NCBI GenBank assembly: GCA_012837465.1 | Contig: DURG01000316.1 | Location: forward strand, 1 to 21,074 | Reading direction: 5' to 3' | Origin: Propionibacterium sp. | GTDB lineage: Bacteria; Actinomycetota; Actinomycetes; Propionibacteriales; Propionibacteriaceae | DNA length: 21,074 bases | Shown here: positions 6,971 through 17,300 of the stretch, in pieces | Layout of the letters: every line of letters starts with the position of its first letter | Position numbering within the stretch: the first letter of the stretch is position 1 | Notes under the pieces: model-generated | Seen by the model: the letters and a program-made list of their open reading frames with translations, nothing else | Told to the model about the DNA's origin: nothing | The model's database searches: none | Made by a program: the position numbers and the translations under genes

Positions 6971-8152
6971 ATGGCGAATGCGGATGCCTGGCGGCACTGG
7001 GCGACGCTGCGCGGCCTCCAGTTCTTCCCCGCGTGGGAGCACATGACGGGCACCTTCCGCGGCGGCGGCCTCCACCTGGGCGGCCAGCGCGCGATCACCG
7101 TCGGCTGGCAGGGCAGCTACGCCGGCCTCCCATGCTTCGGCTTCCGTGCGACGGCGGGCACCGACCCCGCCGGCCACCTGTACGTGGTCGCCATCCGAGT
7201 GCCGGGCGTGCGGTTCCCGTGGCTGAGCATCGAGGTCGCCGATTTCACCCAGCACGGCCCCGGCTTGGCCATCGAGCCCGATTTCGACCTCGCCTACCGC
7301 GTCAGCAGCGCGCACCCGCAGTTCGCCCACGACGTGCTCAGCGAGGCGATGCGTCAACTCCTCATTCCCCTCACGGCGGACTTCTCCGAGATCTGGTTCG
7401 AGCACGACGCGATCCTGCTCAGCGCCCGCGGGCGCGTGGACCCCGACCATGTGGACCGCTACCTCGACGTGCTGCGCCGCATGGTCGACGCCATCGACTC
7501 GCGCGTCCTCGACGCCATCCGGCCCCGCCCGTTCCAGCGCGCGTTGCCCGCCTATCCCGCCGGCCCGACGCCCGCCCTGCGCGCGGTCCAGGCCCGCCCG
7601 GTGGTGCGTCGGGGCACCACGTGGCAGGAGTGGGCCGGCCTCCGCGGCTGGCTGTACTACCCGAACGCGCGCGAGATCGTCGAGCGCTTCAACCAGGGCC
7701 CGGTGCCGGCGGGGCGCTTCGCGCACGGCTTCGTCGGGCGCTTCGGGGAGTTCCCGTGCTTCGGCTGGCAGTGGATCTCAGAGCCGGAGAAGGGCTCGAA
7801 GATCCGCCAGGTGCTGTGCGTGAGGCGCCCCGGCCTGCAGATGCACCCCGTCCGGCTGACGGTCGACGACCCGCTGCTGAGCGAGTTGATCGGTTCGAGC
7901 GACATCGAGGTCGGCGACCCGACCTTCGATGCCCGTTGGAGGGTGACCTCCTCCGACGCGGCGGCGGCCCGTCGGCTGCTGGGCCCGGCCGTCTGGCGGT
8001 TCTTCACCGCCCCGTCTACGCCCGAGTTCAGCCAGTTGTGGTTGGAGCGGGAGGTCGCGGCGGTGGTCATCGAGGGGTCGGCCGCCCGCGAGCACGTCGA
8101 CGTCTACCTGCGGTTCCTGCACGACGTCGTCGGCGCCATCTCCGGCCCCTGA
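6971..8152 (+). CDS. Uncharacterised protein with two tandem copies of one domain
   Basis: I do not recognise a named function for this 393-residue protein. It has no signal peptide or membrane segment and looks cytosolic. Residues 7-175 and 218-390 are diverged copies of the same unit. Both contain W..WA.LRG....P near the start, then G.....PCFG, a V..PG segment, P.FD...RV(S/T)S, FS..W.E, and end with HVD.YL..L...V.AI. A Pro/Ala/Arg-rich linker joins the copies. The FD..RV(S/T)S pattern is reminiscent of single-copy hypothetical proteins common in actinobacteria (recollection only). ATG 6971 was chosen because AGGAAGGGAG (6956-6965) precedes it; the open frame to the left runs through the ileS leader. 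It diverges from ileS and is followed by 381 bp without genes. Confidence 0.85.
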   Translation: MANADAWRHWATLRGLQFFPAWEHMTGTFRGGGLHLGGQRAITVGWQGSYAGLPCFGFRATAGTDPAGHLYVVAIRVPGVRFPWLSIEVADFTQHGPGLAIEPDFDLAYRVSSAHPQFAHDVLSEAMRQLLIPLTADFSEIWFEHDAILLSARGRVDPDHVDRYLDVLRRMVDAIDSRVLDAIRPRPFQRALPAYPAGPTPALRAVQARPVVRRGTTWQEWAGLRGWLYYPNAREIVERFNQGPVPAGRFAHGFVGRFGEFPCFGWQWISEPEKGSKIRQVLCVRRPGLQMHPVRLTVDDPLLSELIGSSDIEVGDPTFDARWRVTSSDAAAARRLLGPAVWRFFTAPSTPEFSQLWLEREVAAVVIEGSAAREHVDVYLRFLHDVVGAISGP

Positions 8153-8214
8153 GCGCTAGCGCCAGCGAGCGTCGCGGGCCCGCGATGAGACGACGACACG
8201 GAGTCCGATGGTCG

Positions 8215-8434
8215 CGCCAACGCTGCCGTCCCCCCGCCAACGCCCGTTCCTCCCCGCCAACGCTGCGGGCTCCCCGCCAACGCCCATTTCTCCTCGCCCA
8301 CGAAAGCTCTCCCCGCCCCCGATATCTCGTCGGCGAGGAGAGGTTTCGGGGGCCCCGCGATTTCCGCGTTGGCGCCACGGGATCTTCGTTGGCGCCACGG
8401 GATCTTCGTTGGCGCCGTGCGATCTGCGTTGGCG
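8215..8434. repeat. Opposed 20-bp-phased repeat arrays (CGCCAACG ... CGTTGGCG)
   Basis: This lies in the non-coding spacer 8153-8533. CGCCAACGC occurs at 8215, 8235, 8255 and 8275, exactly 20 bp apart, with a degenerate copy (CGCCCACGA) at 8295. After a ~60-bp centre the complement CGTTGGCG occurs at 8367, 8387, 8407 and 8427, again exactly 20 bp apart; the unit CGTTGGCGCCACGGGATCTT is present twice identically at 8367-8386 and 8387-8406. In the centre TCTCCTCGCC (8289-8298) pairs with GGCGAGGAGA (8332-8341). The whole is an imperfect ~220-bp inverted repeat. Two small palindromes, GCGCTAGCGC (8153-8162) and TCGCGGGCCCGCGA (8172-8185), lie between it and the upstream stop. Function unknown. 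Confidence 0.85.
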
Positions 8435-8519
8435 GCGACGGCGAACTCGCCCAGCAGCGACGGCCCCAGCCCGCCAGCGCGGGACCATGGTCGGATGCCC
8501 GCGACGCGGCCAGCGCAAC

Positions 8520-8534
8520 TAGACTCACAGCACA
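8520..8534 (+). promoter_or_regulatory. Candidate -10 element giving a leaderless mRNA for the 8534 gene
   Basis: TAGACT (8520-8525) fits the TANNNT form of an actinobacterial -10 and ends 8 bp before the ATG at 8534. A start at the usual 6-8 bp downstream would fall on or beside that ATG, and no Shine-Dalgarno sequence precedes it, so the transcript is probably leaderless. No clear -35 is visible. Confidence 0.45.
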
Positions 8535-9649
8535 TGACCATCTTCAACGTGCCCCTCGACGAACTGCGCACCCGCGGGACGATCAAGTGGCAACGTTTCG
8601 AGCCCGACGTCCTCCCGATGTTCGTCGCCGAGATGGACGCCCACATCGCCGCCCCCGTGCGCGAACGGCTCGAGCGGGCCCTCCGCGAATCCGACACCGG
8701 CTACCCCCAGCTGCCCGTCTATCAGGAGGCGTACGCAGACTTCTCCGCCCATGAATGGGACTGGCACTTCGACCCAGCCGACGCGATGCTCGTCGCCGAC
8801 GTCGTCTCCGGGATGCGCGAGGCCGTGCTCACCTTCAGCGAGCCCGGCGACAAGGTGCTGATCAACCCGCCCGTCTACCCGCCGTTCGGGATCGCCGGTC
8901 ACGCCGGTGAGTCACGCGAGGTCGTCTCCATCCCCCTCACCGAAGGGGGCCGCCTGGATCTCCCCGCCATGGAGCAGGCCTTCGCCGAGCACCGCCCCGC
9001 CGTCTACCTCCTGTGCTCGCCGCACAACCCGACGGGCGCCGTCCACACCGTCGACGAACTGCGCGCCGTCGCCGACATGGCCGACACGTACGGCGTCACG
9101 GTGGTCGTCAACGAGATCCACGCGCCCATCACCGGCCCGAAGCACACGCCGTACCTCAAGGCCAACCCCGACGCGCAGGCCTTGATCATCACGTCGGCCT
9201 CGAAGTCCTGGAACCTGGCCGCGATCAAGGCAGCCCTCATCATCGGGCCCGCCGAACTGCGCAGGCAGTTCCCGCCCATGGTCTCGGACGCCGCCTCCTA
9301 CTTCGGCATCCTCGCCCACACCGCGGCGCTGCTGGAGGGCCGCGATTGGCTGAGGCAGGCGTCGCGGGAGGTCGCCGAGAACAAGGCGTTCTTCGCTGAG
9401 GAACTGCACCGCCAGATCCCGCAACTGAGCTACACGCCATCCGAGGGCACCTACCTCGCGTGGGTCGACTGCAGCCCGCTCGGCCTCGAACTGCCCGGGC
9501 GCGACTTCCACGACGTGGGCCGCGTGCGGTTCAGTTTCGGCCAAGAGTTCGGGCCGGATTCTGTGCAGTTCGTCCGAGTCAACCTGGCCTCCTCCCGTGA
9601 GATCATCACCGAAGGCATCAGGCGGATGGCCAAAACGCTGGTTTCATAA
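8534..9649 (+). CDS. MalY/PatB-family PLP-dependent aminotransferase / C-S lyase-like protein
   Basis: This 371-residue fold-type I PLP enzyme resembles MalY/PatB proteins, which cleave cystathionine or cysteine and in some cases transaminate. Visible features are VPLDELRTRGTIKW at the N-terminus (family consensus R.gs.KW), FVAEMDAHIAAPV, a GYP segment, VVSGMREAVLTF, CSPHNPTG (161-168), SASKSWNLA with Lys224 as the Schiff-base lysine, YLAWVDC, and FVRVNLA with the substrate-carboxylate Arg. Two oddities: the SDEIH motif reads VNEIH, putting Asn193 where an Asp normally holds the PLP pyridine nitrogen; and about ten residues appear missing after YLAWVDCSPLGLEL, where the family usually has an extra helix. 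Start chosen at ATG 8534; the frame extends left only through the repeat array. It is probably monocistronic or read through into 9699. Family firm, activity uncertain. Confidence 0.87.
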   Translation: MTIFNVPLDELRTRGTIKWQRFEPDVLPMFVAEMDAHIAAPVRERLERALRESDTGYPQLPVYQEAYADFSAHEWDWHFDPADAMLVADVVSGMREAVLTFSEPGDKVLINPPVYPPFGIAGHAGESREVVSIPLTEGGRLDLPAMEQAFAEHRPAVYLLCSPHNPTGAVHTVDELRAVADMADTYGVTVVVNEIHAPITGPKHTPYLKANPDAQALIITSASKSWNLAAIKAALIIGPAELRRQFPPMVSDAASYFGILAHTAALLEGRDWLRQASREVAENKAFFAEELHRQIPQLSYTPSEGTYLAWVDCSPLGLELPGRDFHDVGRVRFSFGQEFGPDSVQFVRVNLASSREIITEGIRRMAKTLVS

Positions 9650-9698
9650 CACCCAAACCCCTACCCTTCTGCCCAATGCCGATCCGAGGAGAATCACC

Positions 9699-11369
9699 AT
9701 GACGCAGCCTGCATGGCGCACGACCTACACGCCGGGAACGTGGCTGGCACTGACCGGGCCCAACACCCTGGTCGTCATGGCGCCGCCGCCCGCGCGCGCC
9801 GCCGCCACCGTCAACGACCTATGGCGCAGCGTGGTGGAGGCCGGTTCGCTCGACGCCCTCCTCAAGCTGGTCTCCGACGTCGGCCTCGACGCCATGGATG
9901 ACCTCGGCGCGTTCCACTGGGACGCCGACGGGCTGCACGGCATCGCCCGCGGCAGCGTGCAGGTGGTCGACACCGACACCAGCGACATCGTCATCGACGG
10001 CCAGGGCTCCGTCACCTGGCGCGAGGAGCACCTCGGCCGCCAGCGCAACCTCGGCATCACTCTCGAACCGTTCGACCCCGTCGAGGCACTGCAGTTGCCC
10101 CTCGTGGTGGGCGCCGCGTCCGTCTCCGCGCTGTTCCTCACCACCAACCCGGCCGCGCTCGTGCGCTTCCCCGTCGCCGACGCCGACCCCCAGGCCGAGC
10201 CGGAGGCCGAGCCCGAGGCTCCCGCCGCAGTGGAGGCGCCGATCCCGGCTGAGGCCGGGCCCGAAGTTGGCCAGCCGGCCGAGCAGCCCACTGAGCAGCC
10301 CGAGGAATCCGAGTACGGCGTCGTGCATGCCGAGACCGCCAACGCCGCCCCGCGCCTCGACGACATCGACGGCGACGCGTTCGACCACCCGGTGCCCGCC
10401 CCGGGCGGCAGCGACTTCGACCAGCCCTTCGGGTCGCAGGAGGACGACGACGAGGAGATCTCGTTCTCCGCCTTCGACGTCGACTCCTTCGACGACCGGA
10501 CCTTCGACGAGCCCGCCGACAGTGCCGACGAGCAGCAGGATCCCTACCAGGCCCAGGACGAGCCCGAGGAGCGTCGCCCCGAGGACGACTTCGGTGAGGA
10601 CCCGCGCCTCGAGGCCCCGCCGGCAGACGAGTTCAAGCCGGATCCGGAGCGCAGGGAGCCGTCCGACGAGGAGATCTACTCGGCCCTCGCGGGCGTGCCC
10701 TCCGCACTGCCCGGGGTCCCGCCCATCGCCCCCGAGGTGGGCGAGCAGGCCGACGAGCCCATGTCCCTGTCCTCGCCCGCTGCGGAGCGCTCGGATCCGG
10801 TCGTCATCCCGCCGACCTTCGGCGAGGTCGAGGACGACGACGGCGGCACCATCTTCTCCACCGGGCTGGCGGCCACCCACAAGCCCGCCCCTCCATCGGA
10901 GGAACACCCAGACCCGCAGGTGCTGGCCGTGCCGTGCGCCAACGGCCATGCCAACGCCCCCGGTTCCCGCACCTGCCGCATCTGCCAGTACCCGGTCGAC
11001 TCGTCCAACCCGCGGCTCATCCGCCGCCCGCTGCTGGCCGGCGTGCACACCAACCGCGGCGACTTCGCAGACATCGTGACCGGCGTCATCGTGGGCCGCG
11101 CCCCGGATCCAGGCAAGGGCCCGGCGGGCAGCTACCTCATGCGGGTGCAGAGCCCCGGCAACGACATCTCCCGCAACCATGTGCTCATCACGACGCGGGA
11201 CTGGAACGTGCACGTCACCGACCTCAACTCCACCAACGGCACCACCGTGCTGCCGGACGGCGAGCCGCCGTTCTCGCTGCGTGACGGAGCCTCGGTGAAG
11301 GTGGGGATCGGAACCGTGCTGGATCTCGGCGACGGGGTCTCGTTGAGGATCGAGCCGCCCCGCGGCTAG
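9699..11369 (+). CDS. FHA-domain protein with zinc-ribbon-like motif and long acidic linker
   Basis: This 556-residue protein is probably a cytoplasmic phosphothreonine reader for the Ser/Thr kinase expected with this cluster. An N-terminal domain of ~160 residues (from TYTPGTWLALTGPNTLVVM, including AFHWDADGLHGIARGSVQVV) resembles no family I can name. Residues ~165-405 are a low-complexity linker rich in Glu, Asp, Pro and Ala. A C-X3-H-X8-C-X2-C cluster (CANGH...CRIC, ~413-430) looks like a small metal site. The FHA domain (~460-545) shows VIVGRAPD, SRNHVLI and VTDLNSTNGT, the standard phosphopeptide-binding residues. ATG 9699 has GAGGAG at 9686-9691; the frame is open upstream into the previous gene but without a ribosome site there. 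The 49-bp gap after the aminotransferase shows no convincing promoter. It is 21 bp from the next gene. Confidence 0.9.
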   Translation: MTQPAWRTTYTPGTWLALTGPNTLVVMAPPPARAAATVNDLWRSVVEAGSLDALLKLVSDVGLDAMDDLGAFHWDADGLHGIARGSVQVVDTDTSDIVIDGQGSVTWREEHLGRQRNLGITLEPFDPVEALQLPLVVGAASVSALFLTTNPAALVRFPVADADPQAEPEAEPEAPAAVEAPIPAEAGPEVGQPAEQPTEQPEESEYGVVHAETANAAPRLDDIDGDAFDHPVPAPGGSDFDQPFGSQEDDDEEISFSAFDVDSFDDRTFDEPADSADEQQDPYQAQDEPEERRPEDDFGEDPRLEAPPADEFKPDPERREPSDEEIYSALAGVPSALPGVPPIAPEVGEQADEPMSLSSPAAERSDPVVIPPTFGEVEDDDGGTIFSTGLAATHKPAPPSEEHPDPQVLAVPCANGHANAPGSRTCRICQYPVDSSNPRLIRRPLLAGVHTNRGDFADIVTGVIVGRAPDPGKGPAGSYLMRVQSPGNDISRNHVLITTRDWNVHVTDLNSTNGTTVLPDGEPPFSLRDGASVKVGIGTVLDLGDGVSLRIEPPRG

Positions 11370-11390
11370 GCACGGGAGGACCGCATCGCC

Positions 11391-14300
11391 GTGACGGACG
11401 TTGAGCTCGGGGAGGCCAGGCAGGCCGCTCGGCCCCTGCGCATCATCGCCCGTTTCCTCCGGCGGTCGTGGCAGGCCATCGTGGTGATCAGCGTGGTCAT
11501 CGCGCTGGGCATCGCCGCCTACCTCAGCCCCGGCCTCGTCCAGGCCGACGTGCACCTCGACGAGGGCACCGTCTACGTCGGGAAGCGCGATTCCAACCTC
11601 ATGGGCACCGTCAACGCCCAGATCGACGAGCTCTCCGCGGCCACCGGCGTCGGCGACTCCCAGTTCACGCTCATCCAGCACGAGGAGCAGGTCCAGGCGT
11701 TCCTCCCGCAGTCGTGGAACCTCCACCCGTACTCGCCGGCGCGCAACATCCTCGACCGTGCCACCAAGGTGCCCACCAACGGCGCCGTGCAGCAGGTGGA
11801 CGGGCGGATGCTCGTCTACGACCAGGAGAACGGCCGGGTCTGGCACGGCACCACCGACGAGATGCTCGAGGTCGACTTCCACCGCGACAAGGCGGATCTC
11901 GAGGTCGGCGAGTTCGGCGTCGCCACCCTGACGACCTCCGGCAAGGTCATCGGCCTCAACCCCAACGACGCGACACTGGTGCGCATGGAGGGCGAGACCG
12001 TGGTCACCACGCCGGTGCCCATGGAGTTCAACCCGGAGGCCCGCGACTTCGAGATCTCCGCCGTCGGCGACACCGCCGTCGTGCTGAACCGTGGCACCGC
12101 GCAGGTCTGGGCCGAAGGGCTCCCAAAGGCTTTCACCATCTCCGGGCGCACCCAGGCGATGCTGCTGCCGCCCGTCGACGCCATCCTGGGCGGCGAGGGA
12201 CGGGCGCGCGCGGTGCTGGTCACCCGCGCTGGCCTGCAGGCCATCTCCTCCGACGGCATCAGGTCCCTGTCCGGCATGGTCGACCTGCTCCCGGTGCGCC
12301 CCGTCCAGGTGGGCGACTGCCTCTACGGCGCCTTCGCCAACGGCTCCGGCGAGGGCCGCCTGGTGAAGCGCTGCGTGGGCGAGGAACCCGTCGTCACCGA
12401 GCTGGAGCACCTCACCAGCGACGGCTCGCAACTGGCGTTCCAGGTCAACCGCACCACGGTGGCCCTCAACGACCTGTCCAACGGCACCGTCTGGCTCGTC
12501 AACCGCGGCACGGTGATCCTCCCGGAGGACTGGGAGAACGTGCGGCCCGTCATCGAGAGCGACGACACCGAGATCACCGAGGGCGACCCGACGGTGGTGC
12601 CGGACCGCTCGCTCGAGAACCGCCCGCCCGTGGCCGTCGACGATGAACTCGGCGCCCGCGCCGGCCAGTCGACGATCCTGTCCATCCTCGACAACGACAC
12701 CGACCCCGACGGCGACATCCTCACCATCACGGTCAACCAGACCGACCTCGAGCACGCCACCCTGCAACTGGTGCGCGGTGGCGCGGGCCTCCAGATCACC
12801 GTCAATCCGGGCGTCGAGCCCGGCACCGTCATCGAGGTGCCGTACACGATCCACGACGGCAACGACGAGTCCGATTCCGCGACGGCGTTCGTCGAGGTGT
12901 TCCCGGAGGACGCGACCCTGAACAACCAGGCGCCGCACCCCCGCGGGCAGGGCGCCGCAGTGAGCACCGTACCCCCGCCGCAGCCCCTGCGCGTGCGCAA
13001 GGGCGACGTCGACGTGACCTTCCGCGCCCTCCTCGACTGGCGCGACCCCGAGGGTGACCCCCTCCTCCTACGCCGCGCCTACCTGGACGCGCAGTGGGAC
13101 GACATCGTGCGCTTCACCCCCGACGGGGAGATCACCTACACCGACGTCGGCAAGACCGCGGGCGACAAGGTCATCCACATCGTCGTCGAGGACGCCCACG
13201 GCGCCCAGAAGGAGGGCGAGATCGTCGTCTCGGTCAGCGAGGAGGCGCTGCCGCCCACCGTCTACGGCGACTTCGTCACCACACTGCAGGGCGAGATGGT
13301 CACAGTCGAGCCCCTCGCCAACGACATCCGCGCGACCAACCTCACCGAGGTCGCCTCGACGGACTGCGCCGAGTGCATCGTCCCGCACCTTGCCGACAAC
13401 CGCTTCACGTTCGCGTCGGACCAGGCCGGCACCTACTACGTGGACTACAGCGTCAACAACGGCGGATTCGGCCTCGTGCGCATCGACGTGCTGCCCAAGC
13501 TCACCAACCGCGCCCCGGTCGCGGTGCTCGACGTGGCCCACATGCCCGCGATGGGCTCGGTCACCATCGACCCGCTGCTCAACGACACCGATCCCGACGG
13601 CGACGTCCTGGTCATTCAGACGATCGAGAACGTCCGCGACGACCTCAGGATCACGATGGAGCGCCGCACGCTGCTGACCATCGAGGCCACCCGGGAACTC
13701 ACCGAGCGGCGCCTGATCAAGTACCGCGTCTCCGACGGACTGCTCACCGGCGAGGGCACCATCCTCGTGGTGCCCACCCCCGCCTCCGATGAGATCGGCC
13801 CCCGCGTCGAGGACGACGTCCTGCGCGTGCGCGCCGGCGCCACCGGCTCGGTCAACGTGCTCGACAACGACACCGCCCCCGATGGCCGCGGGCTCACCCT
13901 CCACGAGGAACTGGTTGAGAACCCGTTCGGCGACAACGCCTGGGTCGACGGCGAACGCGTCCGCGTCTCCGTGCCCGCGGGCACCGCGCCCGGCCTGATG
14001 CAGGTGCGCTACCGCGTCTCCGACCGCAGCGGCGAGGCCCGCGACGGCCTGGTGCGGGTGACCGTTGTCTCCGAGGAGGCGTCGAACGCGGACCCGCCGC
14101 AGCCCCGCCAGGTCATCGACCGGATGCTGGCCGGCACGTCGACTCGCATCCCCATCCCTCTCGACGGCATCGACCCCCAGGGCGACTCGGTGCGCCTCCT
14201 CGGTATCGGCTCCATCCCCAGGCTGGGCCGCATCCTCGACGTGGGGGAACGCTACTTCGAGTACGAGGCCTTCATGGACTCGACCGGCACCGACACGTTC

Positions 14301-17300
14301 CGCTACGTCGTGGTCGACACCCACGGCCAGCAGGCCACCGGCGAGATCCGCGTCGGCATCGCGGCGCCCAGCCAGATCAACAGCCGCCCCATCGCCGTGC
14401 TCGACACGCTGACCACCCGCCCCGGCCGCACCGTCCAGTACGCGCCGCTCACCAACGACTACGACCTCGACGGCGACCCCGTCTCGTTCGCCACCCGCGA
14501 GCCCGCGCGCATGCAGGACGGCATCGGGGTCGACCTCGTCGACGAGACCGAACTGGTCATGGTCGCGCCGCAGGAGCAGGGCGACTACCACGGCACCTAC
14601 GACATCATCGACCAGCGCGGCGAGACCGCCACCGGTGCGCTCCTGCTCACCGTCGACGAAGGCGCCCCGCTGCTCCCGCCGGTGACCCGCGACGACCTCG
14701 TCGACGCCACCCAACTGGGCAGCAGCCCCTTCGTCGTCGTGGAGCCCCTCATCAACGACTACGACCCCGACGGCTCCCACAGCGAGCTGAGGGTCTCGCT
14801 GCCGGAGCCGGACGCCGACGACGAACTCGCGCCCCGCCTGACCGGTGAGGGCGAGGTGACCATCGGCGTGCGCGACACCATGCAGCAGGTCCGCTACACC
14901 GCCGTCGACGGCGACGGCCTTGAGACCAGCGGCCTGATCGCCGTGCCGGGCCGCGGCGACGTGGTGCCCACCCTCCGCAACCCCGGTCAGGAGATGTCGG
15001 TGCGCGCCGGCGAGGAGCTCACCATCACGATCAACGACGTGGTGCAGGGCACGAATGGGCGTGAGGTCAGGCTCCCCAACACCATCGACATCGAGGGCTT
15101 CCGCGGCCAGACCAAGGCCGTCGGCGACGGCACCGTCTCCTACACGCCGGACCGCAGCTTCTGGGGCAAGTCCGTCGTCGTGTTCAAGGTGCAAGACGTC
15201 ATGCAGGCCGCCGACGAGGCGCAGGCGCCGGAGGCGTTCATCTCGGTGCCGGTGAACGTCCACCGCGCGGAGGCCCGCGCAGGCGTCGACCCCGAGGACC
15301 CGGACGACCTCCTCTACATGGTCAACGAGCGGCCAGAGCAGGTCGTCGACAACATGGTGCTGCAGGTGGGTGCGGGCGAGGGGCCGCGTTCGCTGGACGT
15401 CTCGCGCTATTTCATCGACCCCGAGGGCACGAGCGTCAGCCTGCTCGGCCGGCCCACCGAGGGCGCCGGCGATGCGCCGATCGTGTGGGACGTGCGCGGC
15501 AACAGCATCGTCGTCGAGGCCACCGAGCAGGCGCGCAAGGGCCAGACGAAGCAGTTGCACGGTGAGGTCGTCGACGCCTCGGTCGACGCCAACCGGACCC
15601 CCTTCACCATGACGGTCGAGGTCGTCGCCTCGAGCTTCCCGCAGGTCACCATCACCCGGGAGATCACTGAGGTGCTCCACGCTGGCGAGAGCGTCAACGT
15701 GGCGGTCACCGACGCGGCAGTCGCGCACCTGCCGCACGACGCCAGCGTGTACCTCGAGGGCGCCCGGCGCGTCAGCGGCAATGGACGGGTCCAGGCCCTC
15801 CCCGGCAGCGGCATCGTGCAGATCACCGCGGACCCGGGATGGAACGGGCAACTCGTCGTCGGCTACACCGTCAACGATGCGTTGCACGACCCCGACCGGC
15901 AGGTCGAGGGCCGCATCACCGTCACGGTGGTCGACATCCCGCCCGCCCCTGCCGCCCCGTACGTCCTGTCCGTCGGCGACGGCACCGCCACCGTGCGGTA
16001 CTCGTCCAGCGGAACGTCCGGTGAGGGGATGGTCACCACCGAGGGCTGGGCCTACATCGGCGCGGCCCGCTCGAAGCAGGGCACCTGCGCGGGCGGCGTC
16101 TGCACGTTCACCGGCCTGCAGAACGGCCAGCGCTACACGGCGCGCGTGATCGACACCAACGAGGTGGGGCCCTCGGGCGAATCCCCCGAATCGGCCGCGT
16201 TCGTCCCCGACGTGAAACTCCTGCCGCCGCAGACGCCCACCGTCACGTTCGACGACGGCGCCCTCGACGTCGCGTGGACCCACAACCCGATGTGGGATTC
16301 CTCGAGCAACACTGACAGCCGCGTCGCCTCCTACGTGGTGTCGCGCTGGAAGGGCAGCACCCGGGTGGATCAGCGGCAGGTCGACGGCGGCGCCCTGGGC
16401 CTGAAGTGGGACGGGATCCCGAACGGCGAGGCCTACTCCTTCAGCGTGCAGGCCCTCAGCAGCCACGCCAGCGACCGCGCCGAGGACTTCCACTCCGTCG
16501 ACTCCGGCATCTCCGCCCCCGAACACCCCACCGGTCCACCGAACGGCGCCACGACCGTCACCCCGACGTCGACGAGGAGCGGCATCGGCGGCGGCTTCCG
16601 GGTGGCCTTCACCACCGCGGGGATCAACGGCAATGGAGACACGGTCTCGCAGTACCGCGTGGTCCCGGTGACCTCTGCCGGGGAACTGACGGACAAGCAG
16701 GCCATCGTCACGCCAGGAGGGGACGAGCCGCTCTCCGCCGAGGTGTACGGCCTCGGCAACGCAGCCGCGAAGTTCCGCGTCTACGCCCAGAACCGCTACA
16801 CCGCCGCGCACGGCGGGGACGCGCTGGTGGGGGAGTCGCCCGAATGGCTGACCGCGTGGGCCCGCCCGACGATCTCCTCGCTCGAGGTGACCCGCGGCGA
16901 CGGACAGATCGGCATCTTCGTCGAGCATTCGATGCCAGCCGATTCGCCCGGCGTGCTCCAGTACTCCCTCGGCGACTCCTGGGTCGACATGCCGCTCAGC
17001 GGTGAGGCCGTCGCCACCGGGCTGACGAACGGCCGGGCCTACCCCGTCACCGTCAAGGCGGTGCTCGACTCGATGGAGTCGGCCCCGGTCTCCGAGCAGG
17101 CGATGCCCCGCTCGGACCGACCGTTGCCGCCCAGCATCTCGAGCGTGGCCCTCAACGGCCGCGACCTCGATCACGTCACCGTCCGGTTGGGCGAACTCAC
17201 GCTGGTCGACACCGGCGGGTGGAGCCCCGATGCCTACCTGTTCTGCGGCTCGGGCGGCACCAACTGCCAGGGCCAGTACCGCAACGTGCGCGAGGTCGAG

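Noticed and set aside
8215..8434. CRISPR array
   Set aside because: The repeated core is only 8-9 bp with 12-bp spacers, the orientation inverts midway, and there are no cas genes.
8215..8434. Iteron-type replication origin
   Set aside because: The 20-bp phasing is iteron-like, but there is no Rep gene, AT-rich melting region or DnaA boxes nearby, and the flanks are ordinary chromosomal genes.
8369..8533. N-terminal extension of the aminotransferase-like gene through the repeat array
   Set aside because: It would translate 20-bp repeats into low-complexity peptide; the family N-terminus begins just after ATG 8534.
9819..12938. Very long minus-strand open frame opposite the FHA and giant genes
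   Set aside because: It lies antisense to two genes with recognisable domains; its Val/Gly/His/Arg-rich low-complexity translation and length are what high-GC third-position bias produces on the opposite strand.
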